DNA of 64,000 nucleotides from assembly GCA_902800715.1 (NCBI GenBank), contig CADCFN010000002.1, positions 124,001 through 188,000 on the forward strand, in the 5' to 3' direction. Source of the stretch: an uncultured Bacteroidales bacterium. Its GTDB lineage: Bacteria; Bacteroidota; Bacteroidia; Bacteroidales; Muribaculaceae. The notes under the pieces were generated by a model, which was not told where the DNA came from, ran no database searches, and saw only the letters and a program-made list of their open reading frames with translations. Below are positions 18,213-26,311 of the stretch, in pieces. The position numbers and the translations under genes are program-made. Each line of letters starts with the position of its first letter. Positions within the stretch are counted from its first letter, which is position 1.

Positions 18213-18833
18213 ATGAAGAAAGTATTTGTTTTGATTGCAGCTGCAATCGTGTGTATGAGTGCAATGGCTCAAGTTCAGTTTGGTGGAAAGGTTGGTTTTG
18301 ATATGACTAACTTCTTGGGTTCTAATGTGGACCATGGCATGAAGCCGGGCTATCAGGTCGGTCTTATGATGGAATATAAGTTCAGCCCTAGATTTGCCAT
18401 TGCTCCCGAAGTTGTGTTTGCTGCCCAGGGTGGTAAAACCAAGGCTCTTGCCTTCGACATCAAAGATTACCACGTTGATGTCTCGTCAACTGACGTTAAT
18501 TATAATGCCAACTACATCAATGTTCCTGTGATGTTCAAGTTCTATGCTGCGCCCGAGTTCAGCATCGACTTTGGTCCTCAGGTGGGTTTCAACGTGTATA
18601 ACAAGGTCAGCGCCAAGTGGAGCGACGGGAAAGAATCAGTTGATATCAAGGACAGCACAAAGCCTGTTGATTTAGGCCTGGGTCTGGGTGCTACCTACAA
18701 CCTCACCGATAATGCCTTTGTTCAGGCTCGTTATACCATGGGTCTGACCAAAGTATTTAAGGAAGAAGAGGTCATTGGCGAGTACAACGCCAAGAACGGC
18801 AACGTACAGATTGCCTTTGGTATGAAATTCTGA
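18213..18833 (+). CDS. Outer-membrane beta-barrel protein (porin family), copy 2
   Basis: A 206-residue paralogue of the gene at 15499. The signal peptide MKKVFVLIAAAIVCMSAMA-Q is nearly the same, and the blocks FGGKVGFDMTNF, EYKFSPRFAIAPEVVFAAQGG, FSIDFGPQVGFNVY, LGATYNLTDNAFVQARYTMGLTKVF and the closing strand AFGMKF are shared. The region after VFAAQGGK differs, consistent with a surface loop. Predicted outer-membrane location. A stem-loop follows the stop. The two copies flank the repeat gene, which is encoded on the opposite strand. Confidence 0.85.
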   Translation: MKKVFVLIAAAIVCMSAMAQVQFGGKVGFDMTNFLGSNVDHGMKPGYQVGLMMEYKFSPRFAIAPEVVFAAQGGKTKALAFDIKDYHVDVSSTDVNYNANYINVPVMFKFYAAPEFSIDFGPQVGFNVYNKVSAKWSDGKESVDIKDSTKPVDLGLGLGATYNLTDNAFVQARYTMGLTKVFKEEEVIGEYNAKNGNVQIAFGMKF

Positions 18834-18861
18834 AAACTAAAATTCCATTTAGTTTGATTTG

Positions 18862-18900
18862 GCGGCTGCCTTGCATGAATGCAGGCAGCTGCTGCTTTTA
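18862..18900 (+). terminator. Terminator of the second barrel gene
   Basis: A GC-rich stem (GCGGCTGCC / GGCAGCTGC, with a bulge and an inner TGCAT / ATGCA) ends in GCTTTTA. Imperfect but positioned 25 nt after the stop. Confidence 0.6.
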
Positions 18901-18916
18901 TGTGGTAAAAAAGTAT

Positions 18917-18924
18917 TAATTTTG
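18917..18924 (+). promoter_or_regulatory. Candidate -7 box of the MarC-family gene
   Basis: TAATTTTG matches TAnnTTTG and lies 26 nt before the ATG, right after the preceding terminator. Confidence 0.5.
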
Positions 18925-18950
18925 CAGTGAAGAAAAAGTGATGATTTATT

Positions 18951-19529
18951 ATGGGGACGATTAATTTTACTCAGATTCTTAGCGCTACGCTGGTTTTGCT
19001 CAGTATTATCGACATTGTTGGTTCGATACCTATCATCTTGCAGTTAAGGGAAAAAGGACGGCATGTCGATGCATGGAAGGCGACCCTCTATTCTACCCTG
19101 CTGATGGTGGGATTCTATTATGGCGGCCATTGGCTGCTGCGCATCTTCAACTGCGATATCCACTCATTTGCCACGGCAGGCGGTTTCCTGATGTTCCTGA
19201 TGGCACTGGAGATGATTCTTGACGTGGAGATTTTCAAGAACAACACGCCCAACAAGGGGGCGACAATGGTGCCCATGGTGTTCCCGCTCATCGCTGGCGC
19301 CGGTGTGTTAACGACGCTGATTTCGCTCAAGGCGATGTATGATGACGTGAATATCTTCATTGGCCTTGCCATCAACATGATTTGGGTGTTTCTTGTCATC
19401 AAGAGTACTGGCAAGATTCAGAAACTGCTTGGCGAGGGAGGCATGATGTTCTCTCGCAAGTTCTTTGGTATCATCTTGCTGGCAATGAGCGTGAAGATGA
19501 TGACAGAGAATATATCACATTTGTTCTAA
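18951..19529 (+). CDS. MarC family integral membrane protein
   Basis: A 192-residue protein with about six membrane helices. Family features are the N-terminal LVLLSIIDIVGSIPIIL, the central GGFLMFLMALEMIL, and FPLIAGAGVLTTLISL, typical of MarC/UPF0056 proteins. The E. coli member was once linked to multiple antibiotic resistance, but no transport activity is established. It appears to be transcribed alone from its own promoter. The motif P-L-I-A-G-A-G is a good family identifier. Confidence 0.88.
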   Translation: MGTINFTQILSATLVLLSIIDIVGSIPIILQLREKGRHVDAWKATLYSTLLMVGFYYGGHWLLRIFNCDIHSFATAGGFLMFLMALEMILDVEIFKNNTPNKGATMVPMVFPLIAGAGVLTTLISLKAMYDDVNIFIGLAINMIWVFLVIKSTGKIQKLLGEGGMMFSRKFFGIILLAMSVKMMTENISHLF

Positions 19530-19612
19530 ACTGGTTTAGTGCAAGTGTGAGTTTTGAGTTTAGGGGTTAGAGTTTAGAGATATTACTTCTGCCAGCTCTT
19601 TCCCAAAATATA

Positions 19613-19644
19613 TTTGCATATATCGTAAAATGTGACTACATTTG
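19613..19644 (+). promoter_or_regulatory. Promoter of the large dockerin-bearing secreted protein
   Basis: TTTG, a 20-nt spacer and TACATTTG form the best consensus Bacteroidales promoter on the plus strand of the window; the leader would be about 70 nt. Confidence 0.75.
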
Positions 19645-19720
19645 CAAAGCATAGCCAACATCCCCTATTGAATTTGTGTTTATTAGTAAATATATTAACT
19701 TTAATGAGATTAAATTCATT

Positions 19721-21712
19721 ATGAAGAAACTTTTTTCTCTATTTGCACTTGGCATGCTGACTATGTCGGCATGGGCTGCTAACACCTATGTGAAGGTGGC
19801 CAGCGTTGACCAACTGGAAATCGGCAAGAAGTACATCCTCGTTAATGAGGACGCTAACGCCGGTATGGGTGCCCTCAGCACCACCAGTACCATGTATGGC
19901 ACGGCCGTAGCCATTAGCATCGACAACGAAGCAGTAGACATCGAGGGTACTTCCGTTCTTGAGCTGACGGCTCACAAAGCCAGTGGCGATCAGGGAGGCT
20001 GGGTTTTCGAGTTTGACGAAAATCATTTTATTGCCTGGATTAGTGGCAATTCGCTCACTTCCACCCACAATACCACGGGCGCTATTTCCCTTAACGAACA
20101 ATGGTACGCTGCTGCTACCGACGACGGTGTTATCCTGAAGAGCAGGAACGATGAGAGCCGCATTCTTCAGTACAATTCCACTAGCCCCCGTTTTGCTTGC
20201 TACACGAGCAGCCAGAAACCTGCTGTCCTGTATGTTCAGGGTGCTGGTTATACGCCTCCCGTGACTGTTGCTTCACCCACGCTGCCTGAATCTCAGGAGT
20301 TTGAAAACAGCCTCAGCGTAAGCATCACCAACAATGAGGAAGGTGCCGACCTCATGTACGCCCTCAATGATGGCGAATTTACTGAATACGAGGAAGCCCT
20401 CACTATCACCGAGACCACCACGGTTTATGCCAAGGCTGTCAAGGGAGATGTCGAGAGTGAAGTAGTTAGTGCTACCTACACCAAGGTTGAGCCTGTTGTC
20501 TATACCAAGCCTTATGTGAAGGTTAACAGCGTTGACGAGCTGGAAGTAGGCAAGAAGTATATCATCGTCAACGAGGAAAGAAAACTCGCTATGGGTGAGA
20601 TCACTGGTGGCTCGACCCGCTATGGTAGCCGTATCGAGATTCCCATCGTTGAAGATGTTGCATACATCGGTGACACTGAGGTGGTAGAGCTGACCTTGGG
20701 CAAGGGTACTATGGACGTCCTCGGCAATGACACTTGGACCTTTGAAATCAATGGCTCAGGACACTATATTCTTTGGAATTCAGGTAATTCGCTGGACGCT
20801 GTCACCGGAGACGGCGCCACTAGTGCTACCGGTGCACAATGGATTGCTGATGAAACCGAAGATGGTGTTGTACTGCTCAACAAGTCTGATAACGCTCGCA
20901 AGCTTCAGTACAATGCAAGTAGCCCCCGTTTTGCTTGCTATACCACTAGCCAGCAGCCCGCTGTCCTCTATGTAGAGTATGAACCCCAGGAGGAGGAAGG
21001 AATCACTACCCTGAGCCAAGCTAACGCTCTTGAAGATAGCGAGAACTTTACCTTTAACGGCGATGCTGTTGTAACCATCCGCTGGAAGGGAAGCTTGTAC
21101 CTGCGCGACGAGAGTGGCTATGGTCAGATTGCTGACAGCCTCGCCATCTTTGAGAATGGTCAGGTGCTGAACCCGGGCTGGAATGCCACCAAGACCAGCG
21201 AAAACGGTTGGGTTAAGTTCATTGATGCTACTAATCTCAGTGCCAGCGGTGAGACCAATGCCGAATTGGCAGCTGCCCAAAAAATCACTACTGTAGATGA
21301 GAGCATGCTCAACGCCTATGTTTACGTTGAGAATGTGTACAAGAGCTTCCTCCCGATACGCTCAATTACCCTGGAGGACGGCACTGTCATATCGTTGACC
21401 GGAACAGGAAATCAGCCTGCCATGGGCAATTACAACATCTATGGTATCATTTGGAAGTCTGGCGACAAATTGGTATTCGAACCCGTTGCTTGGGAGACTT
21501 ATGTTGCACCGCCTACGTTCTTGCGTGGTGACGTGAATGATGACGGCGAGGTAAACATCAGTGACGTGACAGCGCTCATTGACTACCTGCTCTTTGAGGA
21601 TGCCACCGGTATTAACCTGGATGCCGCTGACTGCGACAAGAACAACGAGGTTTCCATCAGTGACGTGACAGCGCTCATTGACTTCATTAATTACAACGAA
21701 TGGGCTGACTGA
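19721..21712 (+). CDS. Large secreted protein with duplicated domain and C-terminal dockerin
   Basis: A 663-residue protein; the start is the ATG giving MKKLFSLFALGMLTMSAWA, as an upstream extension lacks a signal. Layout: signal 1-20; domain A1 22-174; a chitobiase/FN3-like sandwich 183-255 (MYALNDGEF, TTTVYAKAVKG); domain A2 263-420; an OB-fold-like region about 427-592 (TIRWKGSLYLRDESG); paired dockerin 602-656. A1 and A2 share YVKVxSVDxLExGKKYI, QYNxxSPRFACYTxSQxPAVLYV and other blocks, so they arose by duplication. The function of the A domain is not recognised; surface display or binding is a guess. A strong promoter precedes it. Confidence 0.75.
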   Translation: MKKLFSLFALGMLTMSAWAANTYVKVASVDQLEIGKKYILVNEDANAGMGALSTTSTMYGTAVAISIDNEAVDIEGTSVLELTAHKASGDQGGWVFEFDENHFIAWISGNSLTSTHNTTGAISLNEQWYAAATDDGVILKSRNDESRILQYNSTSPRFACYTSSQKPAVLYVQGAGYTPPVTVASPTLPESQEFENSLSVSITNNEEGADLMYALNDGEFTEYEEALTITETTTVYAKAVKGDVESEVVSATYTKVEPVVYTKPYVKVNSVDELEVGKKYIIVNEERKLAMGEITGGSTRYGSRIEIPIVEDVAYIGDTEVVELTLGKGTMDVLGNDTWTFEINGSGHYILWNSGNSLDAVTGDGATSATGAQWIADETEDGVVLLNKSDNARKLQYNASSPRFACYTTSQQPAVLYVEYEPQEEEGITTLSQANALEDSENFTFNGDAVVTIRWKGSLYLRDESGYGQIADSLAIFENGQVLNPGWNATKTSENGWVKFIDATNLSASGETNAELAAAQKITTVDESMLNAYVYVENVYKSFLPIRSITLEDGTVISLTGTGNQPAMGNYNIYGIIWKSGDKLVFEPVAWETYVAPPTFLRGDVNDDGEVNISDVTALIDYLLFEDATGINLDAADCDKNNEVSISDVTALIDFINYNEWAD

Positions 21713-21736
21713 TTTCTATCGTAAGAAATTGCTCTA

Positions 21737-21779
21737 AAACGAGAGAGGGACGTGTATCTAACGCGCCCCTCTCTTGTTT
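21737..21779 (+). terminator. Terminator of the dockerin-bearing secreted protein
   Basis: An 18-bp stem with two mismatches and one G-U pair around GAGAGAGGG / CCCTCTCTTG, 7-nt loop, followed by TTTATC. Confidence 0.7.
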
Positions 21780-21809
21780 ATCATCCCAGTACCTGGGAAA
21801 GAATGAAAT

Positions 21810-23327
21810 TTATTTCCAGGCTGGGTCGCTCTCGTTCCAGCATCGGTCGAGGGCAGTTACTGCATATTGCCAGTTACCCTTGCCGCCATCAGGCAAGATG
21901 TATGAGGTCTCACCGGTGATAGCAAGAATGTCAGCAGGATTGTCTAGGTGGCCTTTCTTGCCTTTGGGATAGCGGTAAATGACGTAGCGAATTGCCTGCT
22001 GCATCGGGTCATCTGACTTGTGTGCATTCCAAACAAGGCATTTGTTACCATTCAATTTCTTGACTTTCAGACCATCCACGCGATGCGGCTTTTCGCTGTC
22101 AAGCCAGGTATATGCCGGAATCAGTGCAGGATGCTTCATCTGGTTGGTCGATAGCGAGTCAAGCACACCTTTAAAATTGGATGTAATGGAATAACCGGGC
22201 CACCAGGTGACACCATGAACATTGTTCATCCCGCGTTGTAGTCTCAACTTGTGGTCAAGTTGTGTGGGATTGGATGTGTCTCCTCCTTCATCGGCGATGT
22301 CTTGGTGGTTCATTATATTGTTCACGGCTTGACCGTAGTACATGTGGCGCCCGTTGGCATGGTCGTTCCACCAGTGCATGAGTGTCAAGTCGCTGGCTGC
22401 CTTGTGTTCAAGTTCCCAGTATAGTTGAGGCACCATGTAATCAACCCATCCCTCTGTGGTCCATTTGGGGCAGTCGGCATACAAGGCGTCATAGCACTGC
22501 AATCCGTTAGTCTCACTGCCATCAGGGTCGCTCGCCTTGTTGCGCCAGATACCGAATGGGCTGATTCCAAACCTTACCCAGGGTTTCACCTCATGGATGG
22601 TGTTGTGAAGCTGTTCGATAAGCAAATCCACATTGTGCCGACGCCAGTCGTTCTTGTCCCAACCTATCCCGTAAGCATTATAGGATGCCGTGTCAGGAAA
22701 TTCAACTCCAGTCACGGGATAAGGATAGAAATAGTCATCCATGTGCAGTGCATCAATGTCATAGCGAGTGAGGATGTCTCTAACTACAGTGTCGATAAAG
22801 TCTCTGCTCTCGGGCAGTCCTGGATCGAAATAGATTTTGCCGTCGGCATACTTGAGGAACCACTCGGGGTGCTCATAATAAATGTGCCCTTGAGCTGGCA
22901 TGTCATCTTCACTGCTGGTGACACGATATGGATTGATCCAGGCATGGAGTTCCATACCGCGCTTGTGAGTTTGCTCAATCATGAACTGCAGGGGATCCCA
23001 CACGGGATTTGGTGCCTTACCTGGCTCTCCTGTTAGCCATCTGCTCCAGGGTTCCAACTCACTCTTGTAGGCAGCATCGGCCTGCGGGCGTATCTGCCAA
23101 ATGACAGCATTGCAGTTGGCGCGTTGCAACAGGTCGAGTTGATTTATGAGATATTCTTGTGTCTGCTGTGGAGTCATTTGGGCATATTGTTTCTGCCCTA
23201 TGATGTGCATCCAGGCTCCACGGAACTCATATTTGGGCAGAGCAGATTTTTGCTCATCAGTGTCCTTTGCCACAAGGCAACTGGTTAATGCAGTGATGAG
23301 CAACAATAATAGAAAACCACGTTTCAT
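21810..23327 (-). CDS. GHL10-type glycoside hydrolase lipoprotein (DigH-like)
   Basis: A 505-residue lipoprotein (signal with lipobox ALTSC, Cys17). The N-terminal half carries the GHL10/DUF187 features: YEFRGAWMHII, LDLLQRANCNAVIWQIRPQADAAY, PLQFMIEQTHKRGMELHAWINPYR and LHMDDYFYPYP. Known members such as E. coli DigH cleave denuded peptidoglycan glycan strands. The C-terminal 100 residues form a FN3-like sandwich (LNGNKCLVWNAHKSDDPMQQAIRYVIYRY). It is probably periplasm-facing and envelope-related; substrate is inferred. A 48-nt gap separates it from the next gene upstream. Confidence 0.82.
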   Translation of the reverse strand: MKRGFLLLLLITALTSCLVAKDTDEQKSALPKYEFRGAWMHIIGQKQYAQMTPQQTQEYLINQLDLLQRANCNAVIWQIRPQADAAYKSELEPWSRWLTGEPGKAPNPVWDPLQFMIEQTHKRGMELHAWINPYRVTSSEDDMPAQGHIYYEHPEWFLKYADGKIYFDPGLPESRDFIDTVVRDILTRYDIDALHMDDYFYPYPVTGVEFPDTASYNAYGIGWDKNDWRRHNVDLLIEQLHNTIHEVKPWVRFGISPFGIWRNKASDPDGSETNGLQCYDALYADCPKWTTEGWVDYMVPQLYWELEHKAASDLTLMHWWNDHANGRHMYYGQAVNNIMNHQDIADEGGDTSNPTQLDHKLRLQRGMNNVHGVTWWPGYSITSNFKGVLDSLSTNQMKHPALIPAYTWLDSEKPHRVDGLKVKKLNGNKCLVWNAHKSDDPMQQAIRYVIYRYPKGKKGHLDNPADILAITGETSYILPDGGKGNWQYAVTALDRCWNESDPAWK

Positions 23328-23375
23328 ATATACTTGTTTAAGATGTTGATGTAATCAGAAAAATGAGTAGAGGCA

Positions 23376-24803
23376 TCACTCCTCTTCGGGGACGAGCACC
23401 CAAACGTAGGCGCCCAAATCGATGGCACTTCTTGCCCAGCGGTCGTTACCGTAGCGGTCGTAGCGCGCCTCTTCGGGACATAGTTCAGGATTACCTTTAC
23501 CAATGGCATCACTCTCGTTGCCCAGGCGATAGTCAAAGAAATTATCGTCGCGGAGGGTAAGGAAATCAGGATCGCCTTCCCAAACGCAGTTGATGAAGTG
23601 GGCGTCGTTAGTACCCGAACTCTTGAGCAGGCAATATCGCAGATAGACATTGAAATTGTCCAGTTCACCTTCGTTAATCTCTTTACTCAGGCCATGAATG
23701 ATGCAATTGTCAAAATAGGCTTTGATTTTGCCAATGGTGCCGTTGCTGTATTCCACATCAAATACATTCACGATGGGCAATGAAGGCACTTTGAACAAAT
23801 AGTAGTTAGCGAATGTGCATTGAGTCGCTTCCACTTTACCACCAGCAAAATAACCTACTTCTTCGGCCGCATCACTGATTTCGGTGCCTATGAGCTTGAC
23901 ATAGCAGGTCGCTGTTGCAAGACAGGTGGAAGACGAATTTGTCAAAACACAGTTAACCAGTTTTAGGGCGCACTGTGTCGTGTCACCATTGGCACTGCAA
24001 TGCATGCCGATTGAACTGCCCTTCATGATGACGTGATTCAAGACGTTGCCCATCGTGGGAGGTGTGAAGATGACACCACCCCACTGCCCTGACATGATGT
24101 CAAAACTGGTTGAACCGACAATGTGGTCGAGACGATCACCACGGAAAATCACTGGCTCGTCGGCTGTGCCATTGGCACGCATGCGACCAGCGCACCTCAG
24201 TGCTGCCTTGTCGTGGAACAACAGTGTTGTGCCGGCATCGAGCGTCAGTGTCACACCAGGCGATACAAACATAGTGTCGTAGATGAGATATGGCTTGTCG
24301 GCAGTAAAATGCGCGTTACGCCTGATGGTGTCGCCCTTAATGCGTACGACATCCTGCCCCCATGCGCTGAGCAGCACCTTCTGAGTCTTGCCGTTGGTGA
24401 CAAATTCTAGGTGGTCCTCAAGCAATGTGGGCTCATCTTGACCCATCTCATCGATATAGGCCTCAATGAAGATATAAATCGAGTCGTTGCCACGAATTTC
24501 GACATTTTGAAATTCATCACCCCGCACGCCATCCACGTTCAGGTGGAAATGTCCTTTGTTTGCCTCACCGGCAACCTTGATGGATGATATGTTAATCTGT
24601 TTTTTGCTGTGGTTATAGACTACCATCTGCTTGGTGGCCGTGCCTTGCAGCGTAATGACCGTGTCAAAGGCGACTGTATCTCTATTGAATGCCAGCACAT
24701 CGCTTGACGCGGTGGTGAAGCCATCCTCGATACATGATGAGAGCAGCGTTGAGAAAGCCAGAATGACGGCAGCTATCCACAGGGTTCTTCTCGTGTGATT
24801 CAT
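23376..24803 (-). CDS. Lipoprotein with right-handed beta-helix
   Basis: A 475-residue lipoprotein (signal ending LLSSC, Cys24). Residues 60-160 form an Ig-like section (QMVVYNHSKKQINISSIKV), then GVTLTLDAGTTLLFHDKAALRCAGRMRANGTADEPVIFRGD begins a parallel beta-helix of the kind seen in right-handed helix proteins, continuing to about residue 400. Such proteins are common in Bacteroidetes, often beside an endonuclease/exonuclease/phosphatase-fold protein as here. No catalytic residues can be assigned. The gap to the upstream gene is 72 nt and contains small AT-rich inverted repeats (AACGAT/ATCGTT). Confidence 0.7.
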   Translation of the reverse strand: MNHTRRTLWIAAVILAFSTLLSSCIEDGFTTASSDVLAFNRDTVAFDTVITLQGTATKQMVVYNHSKKQINISSIKVAGEANKGHFHLNVDGVRGDEFQNVEIRGNDSIYIFIEAYIDEMGQDEPTLLEDHLEFVTNGKTQKVLLSAWGQDVVRIKGDTIRRNAHFTADKPYLIYDTMFVSPGVTLTLDAGTTLLFHDKAALRCAGRMRANGTADEPVIFRGDRLDHIVGSTSFDIMSGQWGGVIFTPPTMGNVLNHVIMKGSSIGMHCSANGDTTQCALKLVNCVLTNSSSTCLATATCYVKLIGTEISDAAEEVGYFAGGKVEATQCTFANYYLFKVPSLPIVNVFDVEYSNGTIGKIKAYFDNCIIHGLSKEINEGELDNFNVYLRYCLLKSSGTNDAHFINCVWEGDPDFLTLRDDNFFDYRLGNESDAIGKGNPELCPEEARYDRYGNDRWARSAIDLGAYVWVLVPEEE

Positions 24804-24875
24804 TGCAACTAATATTATCGTTTTATATTAAGAACGATAAAATAATCGTTTTAGTGTATGGTCATACAATGTCAT

Positions 24876-25931
24876 TTAACGCTCAAAGACAGCGACTAGC
24901 GGATAGTGGTCACTCTCACCCTTCTTGTCACGCCGACAGGACAGCACCTTCATGTCACCGCGGTACAGAATATGGTCAATCTTGACATACAGATGATTAT
25001 TGTGAAAGGTATAAGTGGGACCAAAGCCAACATCGGCCCATGCATCGCGCATATCCTCGCCACAAATGGTACGGTAAGCATAGGAGCCAGGGGTGTCATT
25101 CATGTCACCCATGACCAAGACATCACCGGTGGTTTCATTCAGTAATTCACGTATCGCCTCGGCGAGACGCGTGTGTGAACGGAATCCATTGGTGAGTTTC
25201 TTCATGACAGATTGTGCCCGCTGTTTACGTCCTGACGGCTTGTTCATCGAGTCAAGAATGCGTGTGTCATTGCCCGTAAATCGCAGTGAACTGAGGTGCA
25301 TGCTCACCACCCTCAAGTCTTTACCTGGCACATCCACATCCCAAGCCTTAATGAAGTAGGATAACGAATCCTTGGCAAGCACGGGAGACTCCACTTGGGT
25401 AAATGGGTACTTTGAAAGGATACCCACGTCATAATACCCCTTCTTGCGGTAAGGATATTTTTTATATAATTCCTTAAGCATCGGCTTGATGTTCTTGAGC
25501 TGCTCGTATGTAAAATAGACAGTGGCCTCTTGAATCGCAACGACATCAGCATCCTCGTCAAGGATATAGCGCATGGTCTTGTTGGGCGCACTTTTACCCA
25601 GGTTCCAATTAAACTCTTTTGCATTAATTGTGAGCACCTTGAGTTGAGCTTTGTCAGGGTCGGCATCAGGATGGAACGGGTTGAAAGGAGATATTAAGCG
25701 TAGTGTGGGCCACGAGAGTAGCAATGCGCCGAAGATGATAGCTACCGAGCGCCATTGTCTAAACAATGCCAGTAATGCCATCAGGACGATGGCGACAATG
25801 GCAATCACCGGCAATGCCAGTGTAGCTATGGATGGTAATGTCCACACCATTGGATTAACATGCCCACCATAAGCCGCAAACAGCAGCACAAAAGAGGCTA
25901 TTATAGCAATAAGACGACAAAGATATTTCAT
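24876..25931 (-). CDS. Membrane-anchored endonuclease/exonuclease/phosphatase-family protein
   Basis: A 351-residue protein with three N-terminal membrane helices (about 1-95) and a C-terminal EEP fold: LTINAKEFNW, VVAIQEATVYF (catalytic Glu), VVSMHLSSLRF, VMGDMNDTPGSY (Asp/Asn), TFHNNHLYVKIDHILYRG and SDHYPLVAVF. The fold hydrolyses phosphodiesters or phosphomonoesters with Mg. The catalytic side should be periplasmic or cytoplasmic depending on helix orientation, which cannot be settled here. It is the first gene of a three-gene minus-strand group with the two lipoproteins. Confidence 0.82.
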   Translation of the reverse strand: MKYLCRLIAIIASFVLLFAAYGGHVNPMVWTLPSIATLALPVIAIVAIVLMALLALFRQWRSVAIIFGALLLSWPTLRLISPFNPFHPDADPDKAQLKVLTINAKEFNWNLGKSAPNKTMRYILDEDADVVAIQEATVYFTYEQLKNIKPMLKELYKKYPYRKKGYYDVGILSKYPFTQVESPVLAKDSLSYFIKAWDVDVPGKDLRVVSMHLSSLRFTGNDTRILDSMNKPSGRKQRAQSVMKKLTNGFRSHTRLAEAIRELLNETTGDVLVMGDMNDTPGSYAYRTICGEDMRDAWADVGFGPTYTFHNNHLYVKIDHILYRGDMKVLSCRRDKKGESDHYPLVAVFER

Positions 25932-26011
25932 AGAATGGATGTGAAAAGAGGTGAATGCACTAGAAATAGTCTCTGGTCATTCTTAGCCACAGGCTATAGT
26001 GTATAGCTACG

Positions 26012-26054
26012 AAAAAACGAAACGGCACAAGGAAATAATCCACCTTGCGCCGTG
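26012..26054 (-). terminator. Terminator of the polysaccharide locus
   Basis: On the minus strand a 12-bp stem (CACGGCGCAAGG with its near-perfect partner, one G-U and one end mismatch), 10-nt loop, then CGTTTTTTC. It starts 33 nt after the last gene of the cluster and is the only clear intrinsic terminator found in the 38 kb of cluster. Confidence 0.8.
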
Positions 26055-26086
26055 TGAAATCGGTAATGCTGTATGAAAAGCGCAAA

Positions 26087-26311
26087 TCACAATTTTGACT
26101 GTATCATCTCAAGGACATGCGAGAAGTCGGTCATTGTGGCTATTTCCTCGGGCTCCAAGTCTATATCGAAGGCATCCTCCAGCTCAGATGCCAGTGTGAG
26201 GTGGCGCAAAGAATCCCAACGCGCGCAGTTGCGTTGAGAAGTCGCTGTCGAGATGTCTTGTGTCTCAAAAGTCTCGCGCATAATCTCCAGTATTTTCTCT
26301 TCTAAATTCAT
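26087..26311 (-). CDS. Acyl carrier protein 1 (FkbH partner)
   Basis: A 74-residue carrier protein with the phosphopantetheine site WDSLRH (Ser34) and the acidic helix II. The start is the inner ATG, whose ATGA overlaps the FkbH stop (TGA), so translation is coupled; a longer N-terminus would run into the FkbH gene. FkbH proteins load glyceryl units from 1,3-bisphosphoglycerate onto a dedicated carrier, and coupling makes this its natural partner (inference). Last gene before the terminator. It is less like the three other carrier proteins of the locus than two of those are to each other. Confidence 0.88.
   Translation of the reverse strand: MNLEEKILEIMRETFETQDISTATSQRNCARWDSLRHLTLASELEDAFDIDLEPEEIATMTDFSHVLEMIQSKL

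Noticed and set aside
22425-23036. Plus-strand frame of 203 codons opposite the GHL10 gene
   Set aside because: The GHL10 reading is clear from family motifs; the opposite frame lacks any.
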